A DNA stretch of 64,000 bases from Plantago ovata (taxonomy: Eukaryota; Streptophyta; Magnoliopsida; Lamiales; Plantaginaceae), in the NCBI GenBank assembly GCA_028274465.1, contig CM051456.1, forward strand, positions 127,984,880 to 128,048,879, in the 5' to 3' direction. Shown one piece after another: positions 1 through 12,275 of this stretch. Position 1 is the stretch's first letter. The number at the start of each line of letters is the position of its first letter. Made by a program: the position numbers and the translations under genes. Under the pieces are notes generated by a model, which worked only from the letters and a program-made list of their open reading frames with translations, searched no databases and was not told the origin of the DNA.

Positions 1-3000
1 CTTCCTGAAACGAGACACGAGGTTGAAACCCTCCCTGATGCCTGGGACTATAAGGGCCGCCCCTCGGTCCGTTCCTCCTCCGGTGGCTGGATGAGCTCTG
101 CAATGATTCTAGGTATTACAACTTCTTTCCTTTTTAACGGCTAAAATTTTATTATGAAACAGTTTCTTGACGCGGGTGTTTTTTTGTAATTATATTAGGA
201 GTTGAGATGTGTGAGAGGCTAACTACCTTGGGCATAGCGGTTAATCTGGTGACGTACTTGACCGGCACTATGCATTTGGGCAATGCTAACTCGGCTAACA
301 CTGTTACTAACTTTCTCGGAACCTCGTTCATGTTGTGTCTCCTTGGCGGCTTCGTAGCGGACACATTTTTGGGAAGGTGATTGTTATTCAATTTCGTTTA
401 ATTTAGATGATACGAATAACCAGTCAAATTTTTGTGTTATCATATGTGAGATGGTATAGCATTACTTAAACGTCTAACATGTGATAAAAATTGAATGAAA
501 CGAATATTCATTGAATTGAGTTTTTTTTTCCAGGTATTTAACCATTGGCATCTTTGCCACCGTCCAAGCAACGGTAAGAACACCATTTCCTTTCATGAAA
601 TGGTTATTATTATTTTAATTGAACTTGTGAAGACGAAAAATATGGGAAAGTGAACATGATGATGATGTAAAGTAAAAAAAAGTAAAAACTAACTCAACTG
701 CTTGATTAAGAATTTAATAATCTCCAATTTCTTTGGTACTGTGACATCCACTGGCGGAATATTGTAATTGCAATTCTATTCTCATGCATGATTTCTAAAT
801 TTTATTTTGGATATTATTTGATTTAATTAACTATTTAATTCCTGACTCCATCTATGTTTCTTGATCAGGGAGTGACAATCCTGACGATCTCGACTATCAT
901 CCCGAGCCTCCGTCCACCGAAATGCACCCCGGGAAGCGACACCTGCGTCCCCGCAAACAGCAAACAGCTCATGGCTCTGTTCGTAGCCCTGTACCTGACC
1001 GCCCTTGGTACAGGAGGCCTAAAATCAAGCGTTTCCGGGTTCGGTTCGGACCAGTTCGACGACAATGACAAGGTGGAAAGGAAACAAATGGTGAAGTTCT
1101 TCAACTGGTTCTTCTTCCTCATCAGCATCGGTTCGCTTGCTGCAGTGACCGTTCTCGTGTACATCCAGGACCATCTCGGGAGAGAATGGGGTTACGGGAT
1201 TTGCGCCTGCGCTATTGTTATTGGATTGGTAGTGTTCTTGGCAGGTACGAAGAAGTACCGGTTCAAGAAGCTCATGGGGAGCCCGCTTACGCAGATTGCT
1301 TCCGTTTACGTTGCTGCGTGGAGGAAGAGGCATCTTGAGCTACCGTCTGATGCATCGCTTCTGTTCGATGACGTGGAAAAAACCGGTGACGGTATCGGTA
1401 AGAAGAAGAAGAAACAAAGGTTGCCTCATAGCAAGGAGTTCCGGTGAGTCACTAAATAACTACTCCAGTCTTAACAGTAGTAAAATACTCCCTCTTTTTT
1501 TAGAGTTATATTCATGGTGAATAACTCCTGTATTATGCCGGATAAAATTTTCACAAAGTCATACGGAGTATTACAAAATTACATGAATTATATATAGTTT
1601 TTATAAAATAATTTTATTAAAGTTCTATTTGAGATCTTATTTATAGTTTATTACTACTTTTGTAATGCTACTTATGATCATAGGTTCAATTCTCGTCAAG
1701 TACGAGATTATTTATAGTTTATTACTAGTTTTGTAATGCTACTTATGAAATTGTAATGTTTCGATTATTAAAAAAAAAAATTGACATAGTTTATGATTAG
1801 TTCGTATTCATGCGAAATCAAACATCACATTCTCAGTGTAGGACGGGAGAGTATATGGTACCGTAAAATTATAAAACTCATCCATTCCTTAAAGAAGATA
1901 GCTATGCAAGTTTTAATTTTCATTATTGAGTTTTGGGACATATCACCATAAAATTGAAAAATATATTTCATTACTAAAAATCAGCTCTAAATGTGCTCCT
2001 TTTTTTTTTTTTTTTTTTTTTTAACTTTACCCTTAATTCACATCAAATATGACTAGAAATAGTGTAGTACTATTTCATCTAAAAGGTCAAGGAATTATGA
2101 ATAACGTGGGGCAAGATGAGTTGTTAATGATTGATATGATACAATCATACTTTTTGTTAGCTTGTGTGTTGCATTAATAGATTAATAAATTGTTTTTGGA
2201 TACTATGAATGATTTCATAAGATCACTAAAAAACAAATGAATCTATGACACTTTTCCAAAATAAAAAAAAATAAAAAAATATGACACATCTAGGGTCTGG
2301 GTTGGAGACTTATCAACAAGTTGTGGTCCAGCACTAGTCAATAGTACTACAAGTAATAGCAGTAGTATTTATTAAAAATTGAAATATTACTATTGGTTCC
2401 AAGAACTGGTGACCTTTTTGAAATTAAAGGAATATCATTAGCCAATCATATAGTTGAGTAATTTGACTCAATGTTGAATATGTTTACCTAAAATGAAAAT
2501 TGTGGGGGTCACTAGAATCATAGCAGAAAAACCAAAGTTAATTGGTTTCGTGTTTCAGTTAATAATAATTTCAAGATTTGGATTAAGCATATTATTGAGT
2601 GTGACAAGAAAACCTAATTTGAGAAAATTTAAATTTTCTATTAGCAACTTGGACTGGTGGAATTTATAGCCCCGGTATGGATTTATCCTGAGATTCTTTA
2701 TTTATTTTTTTTAAATAAATATCTCAGGGTTATGTGCATGCTCCTTTTTCAAAATATAACAAAAAAAACCGAAATTTTTAATTTTATTTCTTTGTTTTGC
2801 TTGCATGTTGTATGGGAATAACATAGCTGGATCATCATATAATAAAAAAAAAAATGAAATTGTCAGTATAGAGAATCCCAAGTATATACCTAAGCTGAGT
2901 AACATGTTGCCACTAAATGACACAGAATGTGAGCCCCTGTGGGCAATCTGTTTCAATTTCCACAAGCAAAACAAGAATCCTTTTTTTTTTCTTTTTCTTC

Positions 3001-4385
3001 TTTTATCTTTTCTTTTTTCTCTGAAATGAGATATATGCATGAATCTGCAAGCTTAGTACAATTGCATATATAGATATTGTTACATGTACCATAAAATATC
3101 ATCAGAAGTTCTTGAATCTTGCATCAATACCTTTCCTTCTGTGCATATATATTCATAATGTACCAACTACCAAGTCTTGAAAGTCTAAAAGGTTGTTGGC
3201 TAGTTACATTCGGGGACCATTTAGGCACGTACCGATACCAAAATATTCGTAAACTTACATGTTTAAGTCTCCCAATTTACCCCTTGAAGAGTGGTTTAGG
3301 GTAACAATAATGCATGATCCATTGTCTTTATATACCACTTATAGTTTTTGGCATATTTTCTCAATAATGGTATGGCAATGCAAGTTGGACAATGGTCTTA
3401 TCTGGAAGATTGTGATTTTTGTGCTAAGAAAGTGAAATGGTCATTAAAATCTAGCTGGTATAATTTATATATCATTATCATGTGGATTGTATTTGACAGT
3501 TTATTTCCATTTTGCTACAGTTTTCTAGACAAGGCAGCAATTAAGAGCAATGAAGGCACACATGTAGTGAACAAATGGTATCTCTCAACTCTAACAGATG
3601 TGGAAGAAGTTAAACTTGTGATTAGAATGCTTCCCACATGGGCCACAACTATAATGTTCTGGACAGTCTATGCTCAAATGACTACCTTCTCAGTCTCACA
3701 AGCCACCACTATGGACCGTCACATCGGCAGTTCCTTCGAAATCCCTGCTGCGTCTCTCACCGTGTTCTTTGTCGCCAGTATACTACTGACGGTTCCAATC
3801 TACGATAGGCTGATCGTGCCAATCTGCAAGAGGGTTTTGAAGAACCCCCATGGTTTGACCCCACTCCAAAGGATTGGTGTGGGGCTAGTGTTGTCTATAC
3901 TAGCCATGTTCGCGGCAGCATTGACCGAGATTAAAAGGCTACATGTGGCACGGTCAAACGGTTTGACACACGACCCTAATGCAGTTATCCCACTTAGTGT
4001 GTTCTGGCTGATCCCACAGTTCCTCTTGGTGGGGTCAGGTGAGGCATTCACTTACATTGGACAACTCGACTTCTTTCTTAGAGAGTGTCCCAAGGGAATG
4101 AAAACAATGAGCACGGGGTTGTTTTTAAGTACACTTTCTCTAGGGTTTTTCTTGAGCTCCATTCTTGTGACCATAGTGCACAAGTTTACGGGACAGCACA
4201 AGCCGTGGCTGGCCGATAATCTCAACGAGGGACGGCTTTATAACTTCTACTGGCTCTTGACCATCTTGAGTTTGTTGAATTTGGTGATCTTTTTGGCTTG
4301 TACAAGAAGCTATGTGTACAAGGAGAAGAGGCTTGCTGATGAGGGGATTGAGTTGGAAGAACAAGATGGACCTGCATGCCATTAA
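1..4385 (+). CDS. NPF6: NPF6 (NRT1.1-type) nitrate/peptide transporter family protein, 5' partial
   Basis: Exons 1-112, 199-376, 534-573, 869-1443 and 3521-4385 join in frame to 590 codons (589 aa plus TAA). All introns are GT-AG. The first visible residues (LPET) match residues 3-6 of Arabidopsis NRT1.1, so only the start codon and about one residue lie outside the window. Family role: plasma-membrane, proton-coupled nitrate (or chloride) uptake with 12 membrane helices. Visible motifs are ExxER (EMCER) at the start of exon 2, the R-x-x-T phosphosite equivalent of Thr101 (RYLT, split by intron 2), the Lys of GTGGLKSS and the Glu of GSGEAF that form a salt bridge in NRT1.1, and a long basic central loop (GKKKKK). 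The nitrate-binding His356 of NRT1.1 is Tyr here (WTVYAQ). Intron 4 is 2,077 bp. Sequence is closer to the NRT1.1 clade than to AtNPF6.4; the substrate is uncertain. Confidence 0.93.
1444..3520 (+). other. long intron 4 of the NPF gene
   Basis: AT-rich intron of about 2.1 kb between the loop exon and the last exon. It holds a poly-T run at about 2000-2022 and other short homopolymers. I see no coding exon or complete transposon in it; the short ORFs at 2711-3040 and 3119-3304 show no family similarity. Confidence 0.7.
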
Positions 4386-4818
4386 ATTAGTCAAGTTTTG
4401 CTACAAATATATATAGTATATAATTTGAGCTTAAGTTATTACAACTTGCATGTACAAAACCTGGAATCAGACACATGAAGGAGCAGTGTCTTTTACCATT
4501 TTACTTTTCTTCTTGGTGTTGATGTAATATAGAGGGCCAAACTATTAAAGAAAATTAGTTGTTTGGCTAATAAGATTTTAATAATATGACATAGCTAGTT
4601 TGGTGTGTGTAGATATATACAACTTGTACTCAAATGTTTCCATTGAATGAGACCTTCCAGTTTCATTTCATGTTGATTGGGAGAAATATAGTGCGTAGAT
4701 TTTTTTTTATTTTTTTCATTCATACGAATAATTAACATTCTAATGTCCATCATGTCGAATGGTCCAGCACAACACATTGTTCCCATCCGAACCTATAAGT
4801 TCAGTTAGCCATACGGGG
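4386..4818. other. 3' flank of the NPF gene
   Basis: Probable 3' UTR and downstream spacer of the transporter gene. AT-rich; no coding or repeat structure seen before the TRIM array. Confidence 0.5.
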
Positions 4819-5350
4819 TGTTAGAATATTTCACATCAAATGTGAAAGCCAATATTAACGCATATATAAGTTGGATAACCTTATCACCTCAACAAGGCCT
4901 TTTAAGGTGTTATTGACCCAACTTCAATATGGTATCAGAGTCAGGGTTGATGATGGTTGCCCAAGCCGATGATAATTCCGGCTTGCCCAATGATGGCATT
5001 TATGATTCCACGTGTAGAGCCGACTAACCGCGGCCTACTCGTGAGGGGGCGTGTTAGAATATCCCACATCACTTACAAGGCCTTTTAAGGTGTTATTGGC
5101 CCAACTTCAATATGGTATCAGAGCCAGGGTTGATGATGGTTGTCCCAGCCGATGATAATTCCGGCTTGCCCAATGATGGCATTTATGATTCCGTGTAGAG
5201 CCGACTAATCGCAGCCTACTCGTGCGGGGGCGTGTTAGAATATCCCACATTACTTGTGAGAACCAATATTAACACATATTTAAGTTGGATAACTTTATCA
5301 CCTTAACAAGGCCTTTTAAGGTGTTATTGTCCCAATTTCAATACGGGGCA
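4819..5350 (+). mobile_element. TRIM-like LTR retroelement array: three LTR copies, two internal regions
   Basis: Three head-to-tail units begin TGTTAGAATAT at 4819, 5052 and 5233. Each LTR-like piece (about 108 bp in units 1 and 3, shortened to about 55 bp in unit 2) ends near CAACTTCA. Units 1 and 2 then carry TGGTATCAGAG (4930-4940 and 5113-5123), the classical initiator-Met-tRNA primer-binding site. About 110 bp of non-coding internal DNA follows and ends in a purine tract (GTGAGGGGGCG or similar) directly before the next LTR. The very short LTRs, PBS, PPT and absence of coding sequence define a TRIM. The alternating arrangement suggests recombination between LTRs. The third unit decays after its LTR. 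Confidence 0.75.
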
Positions 5351-7117
5351 TCAAGAGCGAGCCCAATTTCTCCCCCTAGATTTTTTTATATGAATTTACT
5401 ATATACCCTTTTGGAACAAATTATAGTAAGAATTGCTTTGGTTTCTGATAATTTTAACAAAATGTTTTTTACCCAACGTGTGCGGTTAAGCTCTGAGCAC
5501 TGAGCAGTGTTTCCTTGCAGTGGTCCGGTCCTGAGTTCGATACTCAAGTCCCTCCTTTTTCCTTCATTTTCATTTTATATTATGTTGTCCTTTTTGCTAT
5601 TTTTAATTTCAACTTCAGTATTTCTTCAATTCATTTTAGTTTCCCTTCCTTTTTTCATTTTTCCTCTACCCCTTTCTATGTGTTGCTCTACATTTTAAAT
5701 CCTTATATTTTGTTCTTTCAAACTTACTACTTTCTTCACTTCTCTCTTTTTATTTACATTTTTCTTCCTTTTAATTCGATCCTAACATCATGTTGATGTT
5801 TCATATTCAATCTTTTCATCTTCAACACATTTTTATTTAATGTATGCATTTAAAAGTGAAGGTTTTTGGTAGATGTTATATATGAAATAAGAAATTTTGG
5901 ATAGTGTGTAAATCTTTTTTGGGCTATCCTAGCTAGAATTTAAAGTCGAGATTAGGATTAGATTAGATCTTTTGGTTGTTTAGCTGTTTGGATTTTTGTA
6001 TTGAGTTGCTGAAGCTTTATTGATATGGAATAAAAACTATCTTCTGTTCAAAAAAAAAACATGATGTTAAATAATTATTAATTTTTTTTTTTAAAAAAAA
6101 GTTTGACTTTAAGAAATGCTAAATTATTTAAACTTAATTATTTTGGAATACAACATTTTAGTAGATAAGAAATTTACTTCACAAATTTTGTTGCCCCCGA
6201 CTAAAAATTCTACATTCGCCCATGGGGGCATGAGTCTGCAATCTCCATGTATATTCTAGGTGCAAAGTCCAAATTATAGTGCGTAAAAATTGGTAATATC
6301 TTAATTATGTGATCATCTTGTAGGAAGCTAGAACTTAAAAATCAAAGCCATGTAAGCCACTAGAGATCAGCTCGAGCTCATAGTGGACTGCTCCTCAGCT
6401 GTTTGGAGGATGTGCTGTAAACAGTTGAATTGAGTTGAGAAAGATGGACTAAAGATGATTCTAGAGGGTACGTACGTTGGTCCTCTCTGGTGGCAAGCAA
6501 AAAGGCATGCAAGAACTTCCAGGAATAGGTGTGGTCGAGGTCATTCAAGTAAATTATGTCGAGCAATACAAAACGAGGGGCTCTGGATTATCTTTTAGAT
6601 CAGGGAGGCTCCCTCGATCATTCTGGGGATTTAAAAACAAAACCACCAGCATGGGGCTCAGATGTAAAGTAGATATTATTATAACAACAATGGATATAGT
6701 GGGTCATACTGCCGATCAGTCAGTCACTTATCTACTCAAAACTACAATGTTCAAATTAGTCGTAAGGCATTCGACATAAATCTGATCCGAATATCCTTGG
6801 AGTACTGATTGGATCTCTTTTTGCTAAAGATCGATCGACTAGTAGAAAATTAGCACGTTTTATTATGTACCACACATTCAATAAAAGTGGCATGGCACGT
6901 CATTTTCGCGAAAGGCTTATCATACCTCGAGCCAAACATGACTTGTATAGTTAGTTTCAGAACATGCAAAGCCAAGAAGTTAAAAGCCCTCAACGACTTT
7001 TTACATGCAGGAAAAGTACATGTATAGTTGTATGGTTTATGTGGATGGATTATAAGCTAAGTGCTTTTTTTCATGCCGTAAACGTGACAATTGATTCTAC
7101 GGTGGCTACGACCTTAA
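5351..7117. other. intergenic, possible retroposon tail at 5870-6055
   Basis: Mostly pyrimidine-rich or AT-rich DNA with no supported gene. The piece around 5870-6055 ends with GGAATAAAAACTATC followed by a run of A, which looks like the polyadenylated 3' end of a LINE-type insertion. No target-site duplication was found. Short ORFs in 6378-6779 are not recognisable. Confidence 0.35.
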
Positions 7118-7442
7118 GAGCACTAGTAATAGAGGATTTGTTTTTGGCTTATTTGAGGTTTAAGCCTCAATAAGGGCTTATTTTAGGCTTCATTTATGAA
7201 GCCCATGTTTGGGGGCTACATATTTGAAGCCTCCAAATAATCCCTAAATAATATTTTTTAATTTCATTTTCTTTCTCTTTCATTAATAATTGTGTGATGC
7301 ATGTGGAATATATGTGTCATGTGGAACCCACAAAAAAATTCCCTAATAAGCTCAAATCATTGTACCAAAAAATGGAAGGGGCTTATTTTGGGCTTAAACC
7401 CCAAATAAGCTCTAAGTTTGTAGCCCACTATTGTTAGTGCTC
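7118..7442. mobile_element. Tourist-like MITE (PIF/Harbinger type)
   Basis: A 325-bp element with terminal inverted repeats GAGCACTAGTAATAG (left) and CTATTGTTAGTGCTC (right), flanked on both sides by the trinucleotide TAA. The 3-bp TWA target duplication and GAGCA-type ends fit non-autonomous PIF/Harbinger elements. Subterminal sequence also pairs (GGCTTATTTGAGGTTTAAGCC left, GGCTTAAACCCCAAATAAGC right). No transposase. Confidence 0.8.
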
Positions 7443-7689
7443 TAAGAAAGGTTTCAAATCAGGGGCAGAGATTGGCGACCATCACCACGAAACTTTTGAT
7501 TTTTTTTTTGAAAAAATTGTGATATGTACTAAATTTATTTATGTATAAATTTCAGGTTTTGTCACCTCTAAATTTTTTCATCATTCTATTTTATTTAGTC
7601 AAACTTTTTAATTTCCGTATAAGTCTCGGGCCAACTCCAATTTTCAATCCTAATTCCACCCAGATTTCAATAATTTACAAGACAACCTC

Positions 7690-10655
7690 AAATATTAAAG
7701 TAATATAATAAGTCGATTGATTCACCCAATTGATTGACCTACCAATCAATTTTAATCCATTGATCTTGCTTATTCAATTACTAGGAACCGCGCGTGTGAA
7801 GTGTAATCTTGTAAAATATTATTGTTTTATTAAATAATATATTGAAATAAATGTAATGAATATATAATCTTCACATAATGACTTCAAACGTAATAAAAAA
7901 ATAACTAATTGAGTAATTAAACTTAATATAAATGGTGTGCTATAAATGTATATATTTTTTGTAGTTATGCAATTAATAGTTTTGAATTGAACTACATTAG
8001 ACATACGAAAAGTATTCTTTCGATAAGTTAAGAACCATCAGATACATCTCTAGACTTTGGAAACATTCAACTTCAAAATCTGGAATGCATCTTTTTCGCA
8101 TGTTAATTGATATTCTTCATCAGTTGAATATATTGTCAAGTGCTTCATATAAACATTCTAGTTTCATAATATGATCTTGTGATGTTTTAGTTATTTTTAT
8201 CATATGATTTCAGAATAATTTAAGGTCAAAATGACCATCGAAAAAGTCAACAAAATCAAGTGTTACATTTATTATTGGACAGAGGAAGTATGTCTTTTTT
8301 TATAAGAACATATCATGGTTATTTTTAAAATTAAGTATAATACGTCATACAACTTTATGTTAAAAAATAAAAATTTAAGAAGAGAATAAATAAAAAACAA
8401 AAAATTACGTCAATAAGATTCGAACCCAACACCTTAAACTAAAATAATAATATGACTAATAGAGAAAAATCACGCCAACAAGATTCGAACCAAACACCTT
8501 CAATAAAAATAATAATAAAAATAATGGAGAAAAATCACGCCAACGGGATTCGAACCCTACATCTTTTAATTAACTAATGACACATGTACGCACCAGATTG
8601 AAATTGGATAAACAAGATCAACGGATTAAAATTGATTGGTAGGTCAATCAATTGGGTAAATCAACCGACTTATTATATTAATACTAGGAACCGCGTCCGT
8701 GTGAAGCGTAATCTTGTAAAACATTATTGTTTTATTAAATAATACATTGAAATAAATGGAGTGAATATATAATTTTCACATAATGACTTCAAACGTAATA
8801 AAAAAATAATTAATTGAGTAATTAAACTTAATATAAATTGTGTGCTATAAATATATATAATTTTTGTAGTTATGCAATTAATAGTTTTGAATTGAACTAT
8901 ATTAAGCATACAAAAAGTATTCTTTCGATGAGTTAAGAACCATCGGATACATCTCTAAACTTTGGAAACATTCAACTTCAAAATCTGCAATGCATCTTTT
9001 TCGCATGTTAATTGGTATTTTTTATCAGTTGAATATATTGTCAAGTGCTTCATATAAACATTCTAGTTTCATAATATGATGTTTTTAGTTATTTTATCGT
9101 ATGATTTTAGAATAATTTAAGGTCAAAATGATCATCGAAAAAGTCAACAAAATCAAGTGTTACATTTATTATTGGACGGAGGTAGTATGTCTTTTTTTTA
9201 TAAGAACATATCATGGTTATATTTTAAAATTAAGTATAATACGTCATACAACTTTATGTTAAAAAATAAAAATTTAAGAAGAGAATAAATAAATAAAAAA
9301 AAAATTACGTCAATTAGATTTGAATCCAACACCTTCAACTAAAATAATGATACAAATAATAGAGAAAAATCACGCCTACAAGATTCGAACCAAACACCTT
9401 CAATAAAAATAATAATAAAAATAATGGAGAAAAATCACGCTAACAGGATTCGAACCCTACATCTTTTAATTAACTAATGACACATGTACGCACCAGATTA
9501 AAATTGGATAAGCAAGCTCAACGGATTAAAATTGATTGGTAGGTCAATCAATTGATTGAATCAACAGGCTTATTATATTGCTTTAATTAATTTAATTTAA
9601 TAATCTGGTGCGTACATGTGTCATTATTTAATTAAAAGGTGTAGGGTTCGAATCTTGTTGGCGTGATTTTTCTCCATTATTTGTATTATTATTTTTATTG
9701 AAGGTGTGTGGTTTCGAATATCATTATTTTAGTTGAAGGTGTTGGGTTCGAATCTTATTGACGTAATTTTTTTCTTGTTTATTTATTCTCTTCTTAAATC
9801 TTCATTTTTTAACATAAAGTTGTATGGTTGTACTATACTTAATTTAAAAATAACCATGATATATGTTCTTATGAAAAAAAAGACATACTTCCTCCGTCCA
9901 ATGATAAATGTAACACTTGATTTAGTTGACTTTTTCGATGGTCATTTTGACCTTAAATTATTCTTAAATCATACGATAAAAATAATTAAAAATATCATAT
10001 CATAAAACTAGAATGTTTATATTTTCATAATATAATTTTTTAATTATTTTACTTGAATGATGTGCAATTAAATTTAAGGTCAAACTAATCCTCGAAAAAG
10101 TCAATTACAAAACCAAATGTTACACTTATTATATATTCGACGGAGGAAGTATTTTATTTACCAAAACGTCAATTTAGCTCTGATGATAGAGAACCTGAGG
10201 ATAATAGCTAGGCCACTTGGAATTTAAATATCTCCATATTGCGGCATCAACATAACAAAAGGCATCGATGAAACAAAATGGCAAGAGATAATGACGCACA
10301 TGACAATATATTCAACTGGTGAAGAACACCAATTAACATGCGAAAGATGCATTGCAGATTTCGAAGTTGAATGTTTCTAAAGCCTATAGATGTATCTGAT
10401 GGTTCTTGACTCATCAGAAAGATACTTTTCGTATGTCTAATATAGTTCAATTCAAAACGATTAGTTGCATAACTACAAAAACTATATACATTTATAGGAC
10501 ACCATTAGTGTTAAGTTTAATTACTCAATTAGTTATATTTTGGTTACGCTTGAAGTCATTATGTGAAAATTATATATTTACTCCATTCGTTTCAATACAT
10601 TATTTAATAAAATAATAATATTTTATGAAATTATGCTTCACATGCGGTTTATAGT
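7690..10655. repeat. 3-kb foldback cluster: two direct copies and one inverted copy of a ~0.9-kb repeat
   Basis: Copy 1 (about 7690-8683) has both terminal inverted repeats of about 80 bp (containing AATTGATTGACCTACCAATC at left and its complement near 8640). Copy 2 (about 8684-9580) starts at ACTAGGAACCGCG without the left TIR. A third copy runs in inverse orientation from about 9597 to 10655. Together they can fold into a long hairpin. Each copy contains three tandem units of about 65-70 bp with a GATTCGAACC core. Translated ORFs of 61-69 aa occur once per copy but have no family match and lie in repeat DNA. No transposase is visible; probably a non-autonomous TIR element that has nested or rearranged. 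Confidence 0.7.
9890..10151. mobile_element. nested MITE inside the inverted copy
   Basis: Ends ACTTCCTCCGTC (left) and GACGGAGGAAGT (right) with long imperfect inverted arms including TTGACTTTTTCGA and TCGAAAAAGTCAA. About 262 bp. The two direct copies of the host repeat keep only one arm of this element (8200-8290 and about 9120-9190), so it was already present and then partly lost. Confidence 0.65.
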
Positions 10656-11600
10656 AGATAGATAGATAGTACATTATTTAATTAGATTTAAGCCCACAAT
10701 TTGGTCCATGCTTGTACAAGACTACAACTACTTGTTGCTGGTTGAGTGGTTAATATTTGAAGCTTTTTTATGTTTCGTTTTCAGTTTCACATATCTTTCA
10801 CGCAAGTGGTAGTAGTATGTATAATTATTTGAAGTACAGTGATTTCCCATCTCGAATTGGTGAAATTTTGACATTATTAAACGTTGTAACTACTTCTTAA
10901 ATGCAAACTTCTTGATTGATTTGCATGTTTCCTTGACTTGTACCCATCAATCAATTTGTTCAGCACCACATGACGATAATTACATGTTTAATCTACGTCA
11001 TTAAAGAACATTACTATCCTCAAGTCCTAACTACAGAACATTAGGTTCAATCTGTAGTTCTGTACTAGTTTCGAATTTCAACCAGCTAGTTGAAATTCCA
11101 CTTGGTAAGGTCCTGTATGATATGATCTGTCTGAAAAAAAGTATCTTTAATTCAGTTCAAATGTTATTACCTGTTTTATATACTACAAATAAATTCAGTT
11201 CAGTTCAACATATTAGCTCAGTTCAAATTTTATCAAGTCAAACCATATGATCTATATAAGTTTATAGTTTCATTCGGTTCAGTTCAACATATTAGCTCAA
11301 TTCAAATTTCATCGAGTCAAACCAGATCTATATAAGTTTATACGAGTAGTTTCAAACTTTAGCCTAACCCACTGCCGAACACAATGCGAATGAGAATGTG
11401 ATGTTACACTTCCTAAGTATACAGATCAAGAACTACTACAACATGGAATTTATGAGCTTTTACTTACACAGGGCATTCGGATCAATATCATACTGATAAA
11501 ATAACTATTATTTCACTAACAAGCCTCACTCTATTTTAGGCCTGTACAATCTTGATCATAACTACAATAGTTATACATTTTTTGCATTATTAAGAAAATA
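10656..11600. other. intergenic, with TTCAGTTCAA-rich repeat at 11130-11345
   Basis: AT-rich spacer between the foldback cluster and the ORP gene. At 11130-11345 a block rich in TTCAGTTCAA/TAGCTCAGTTCAAATTT occurs twice in tandem. The same TCAGT-rich sequence type recurs at about 23.7, 24.9, 32.3 and 35.2 kb. No gene seen. Confidence 0.5.
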
Positions 11601-12275
11601 TCTAACAACAACCTAACAACGAATTTCTTATCTCCAAACTAACGATGGTGCTGGAGCAAAATAATGGTAGAGAGAGATACATATACTGGATATCGACAGA
11701 GCAGAAAACGTCGTGATCCAGAGAAGATTCTGCATTTGTTACGCTGATTAACTTTTTGAAGAGTCTTCAAAATCAAATGAAGAGTCCAGAAGATAAATTC
11801 ATTACAGCCACGATAATACAATCTACACATGTTGGCGACTCCTTGAGGCTTTTCACCTCTCCTGAAATTTACATCAACGTGAAGCAATGTCATGAAGGTT
11901 CATGAGATTTAATGATCTACTAAGTTTGTTTTGTTAAGAACCCAACTGATCTTAGTACTTGACAGGTTATTCAAAACTCTACATGGAAGTAATATTTGAT
12001 AAAAGTGACCAACAAATAAATGCAAAATAAGATGCTAATTTAACCAGCTCACATCTCCTGTTTGCATTTGATTTGTAAGAACTTCACTTTTACTTTAAGA
12101 TCTTGCATTTCGCCGTATTGTTCCATAAGGAACAGGCATAAAAATTTGAACTCAATTCGGGATATACAGTTCTCCAGAATTTTTTTTTTCAATCAATTTT
12201 AATGCTTATAGGAAGGAACATAGAGGCATAAACTTAATGAGAAAAACTGTTACAAAATACATACCTTTACAAATG
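11601..12275 (-). other. probable 3' UTR/downstream region of the ORP gene
   Basis: Lies directly after the ORP stop codon in the transcriptional direction of that gene (minus strand). Less repetitive than the surroundings. The 84-aa ORF at 11639-11893 has no recognisable similarity. UTR assignment is by position only. Confidence 0.35.

Noticed and set aside
4819..5350. Direct repeats as a possible CRISPR-like array
   Set aside because: Eukaryotic context, and repeats carry PBS and PPT of an LTR element.
5490..5560. tRNA-like stretch with GAGTTCGATACTC
   Set aside because: B-box-like core only; no acceptor stem, anticodon arm or A-tail could be drawn.
7819..10615. Three similar 61-69-aa ORFs
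   Set aside because: They are the same segment of the foldback repeat, with no domain and no selection evident.
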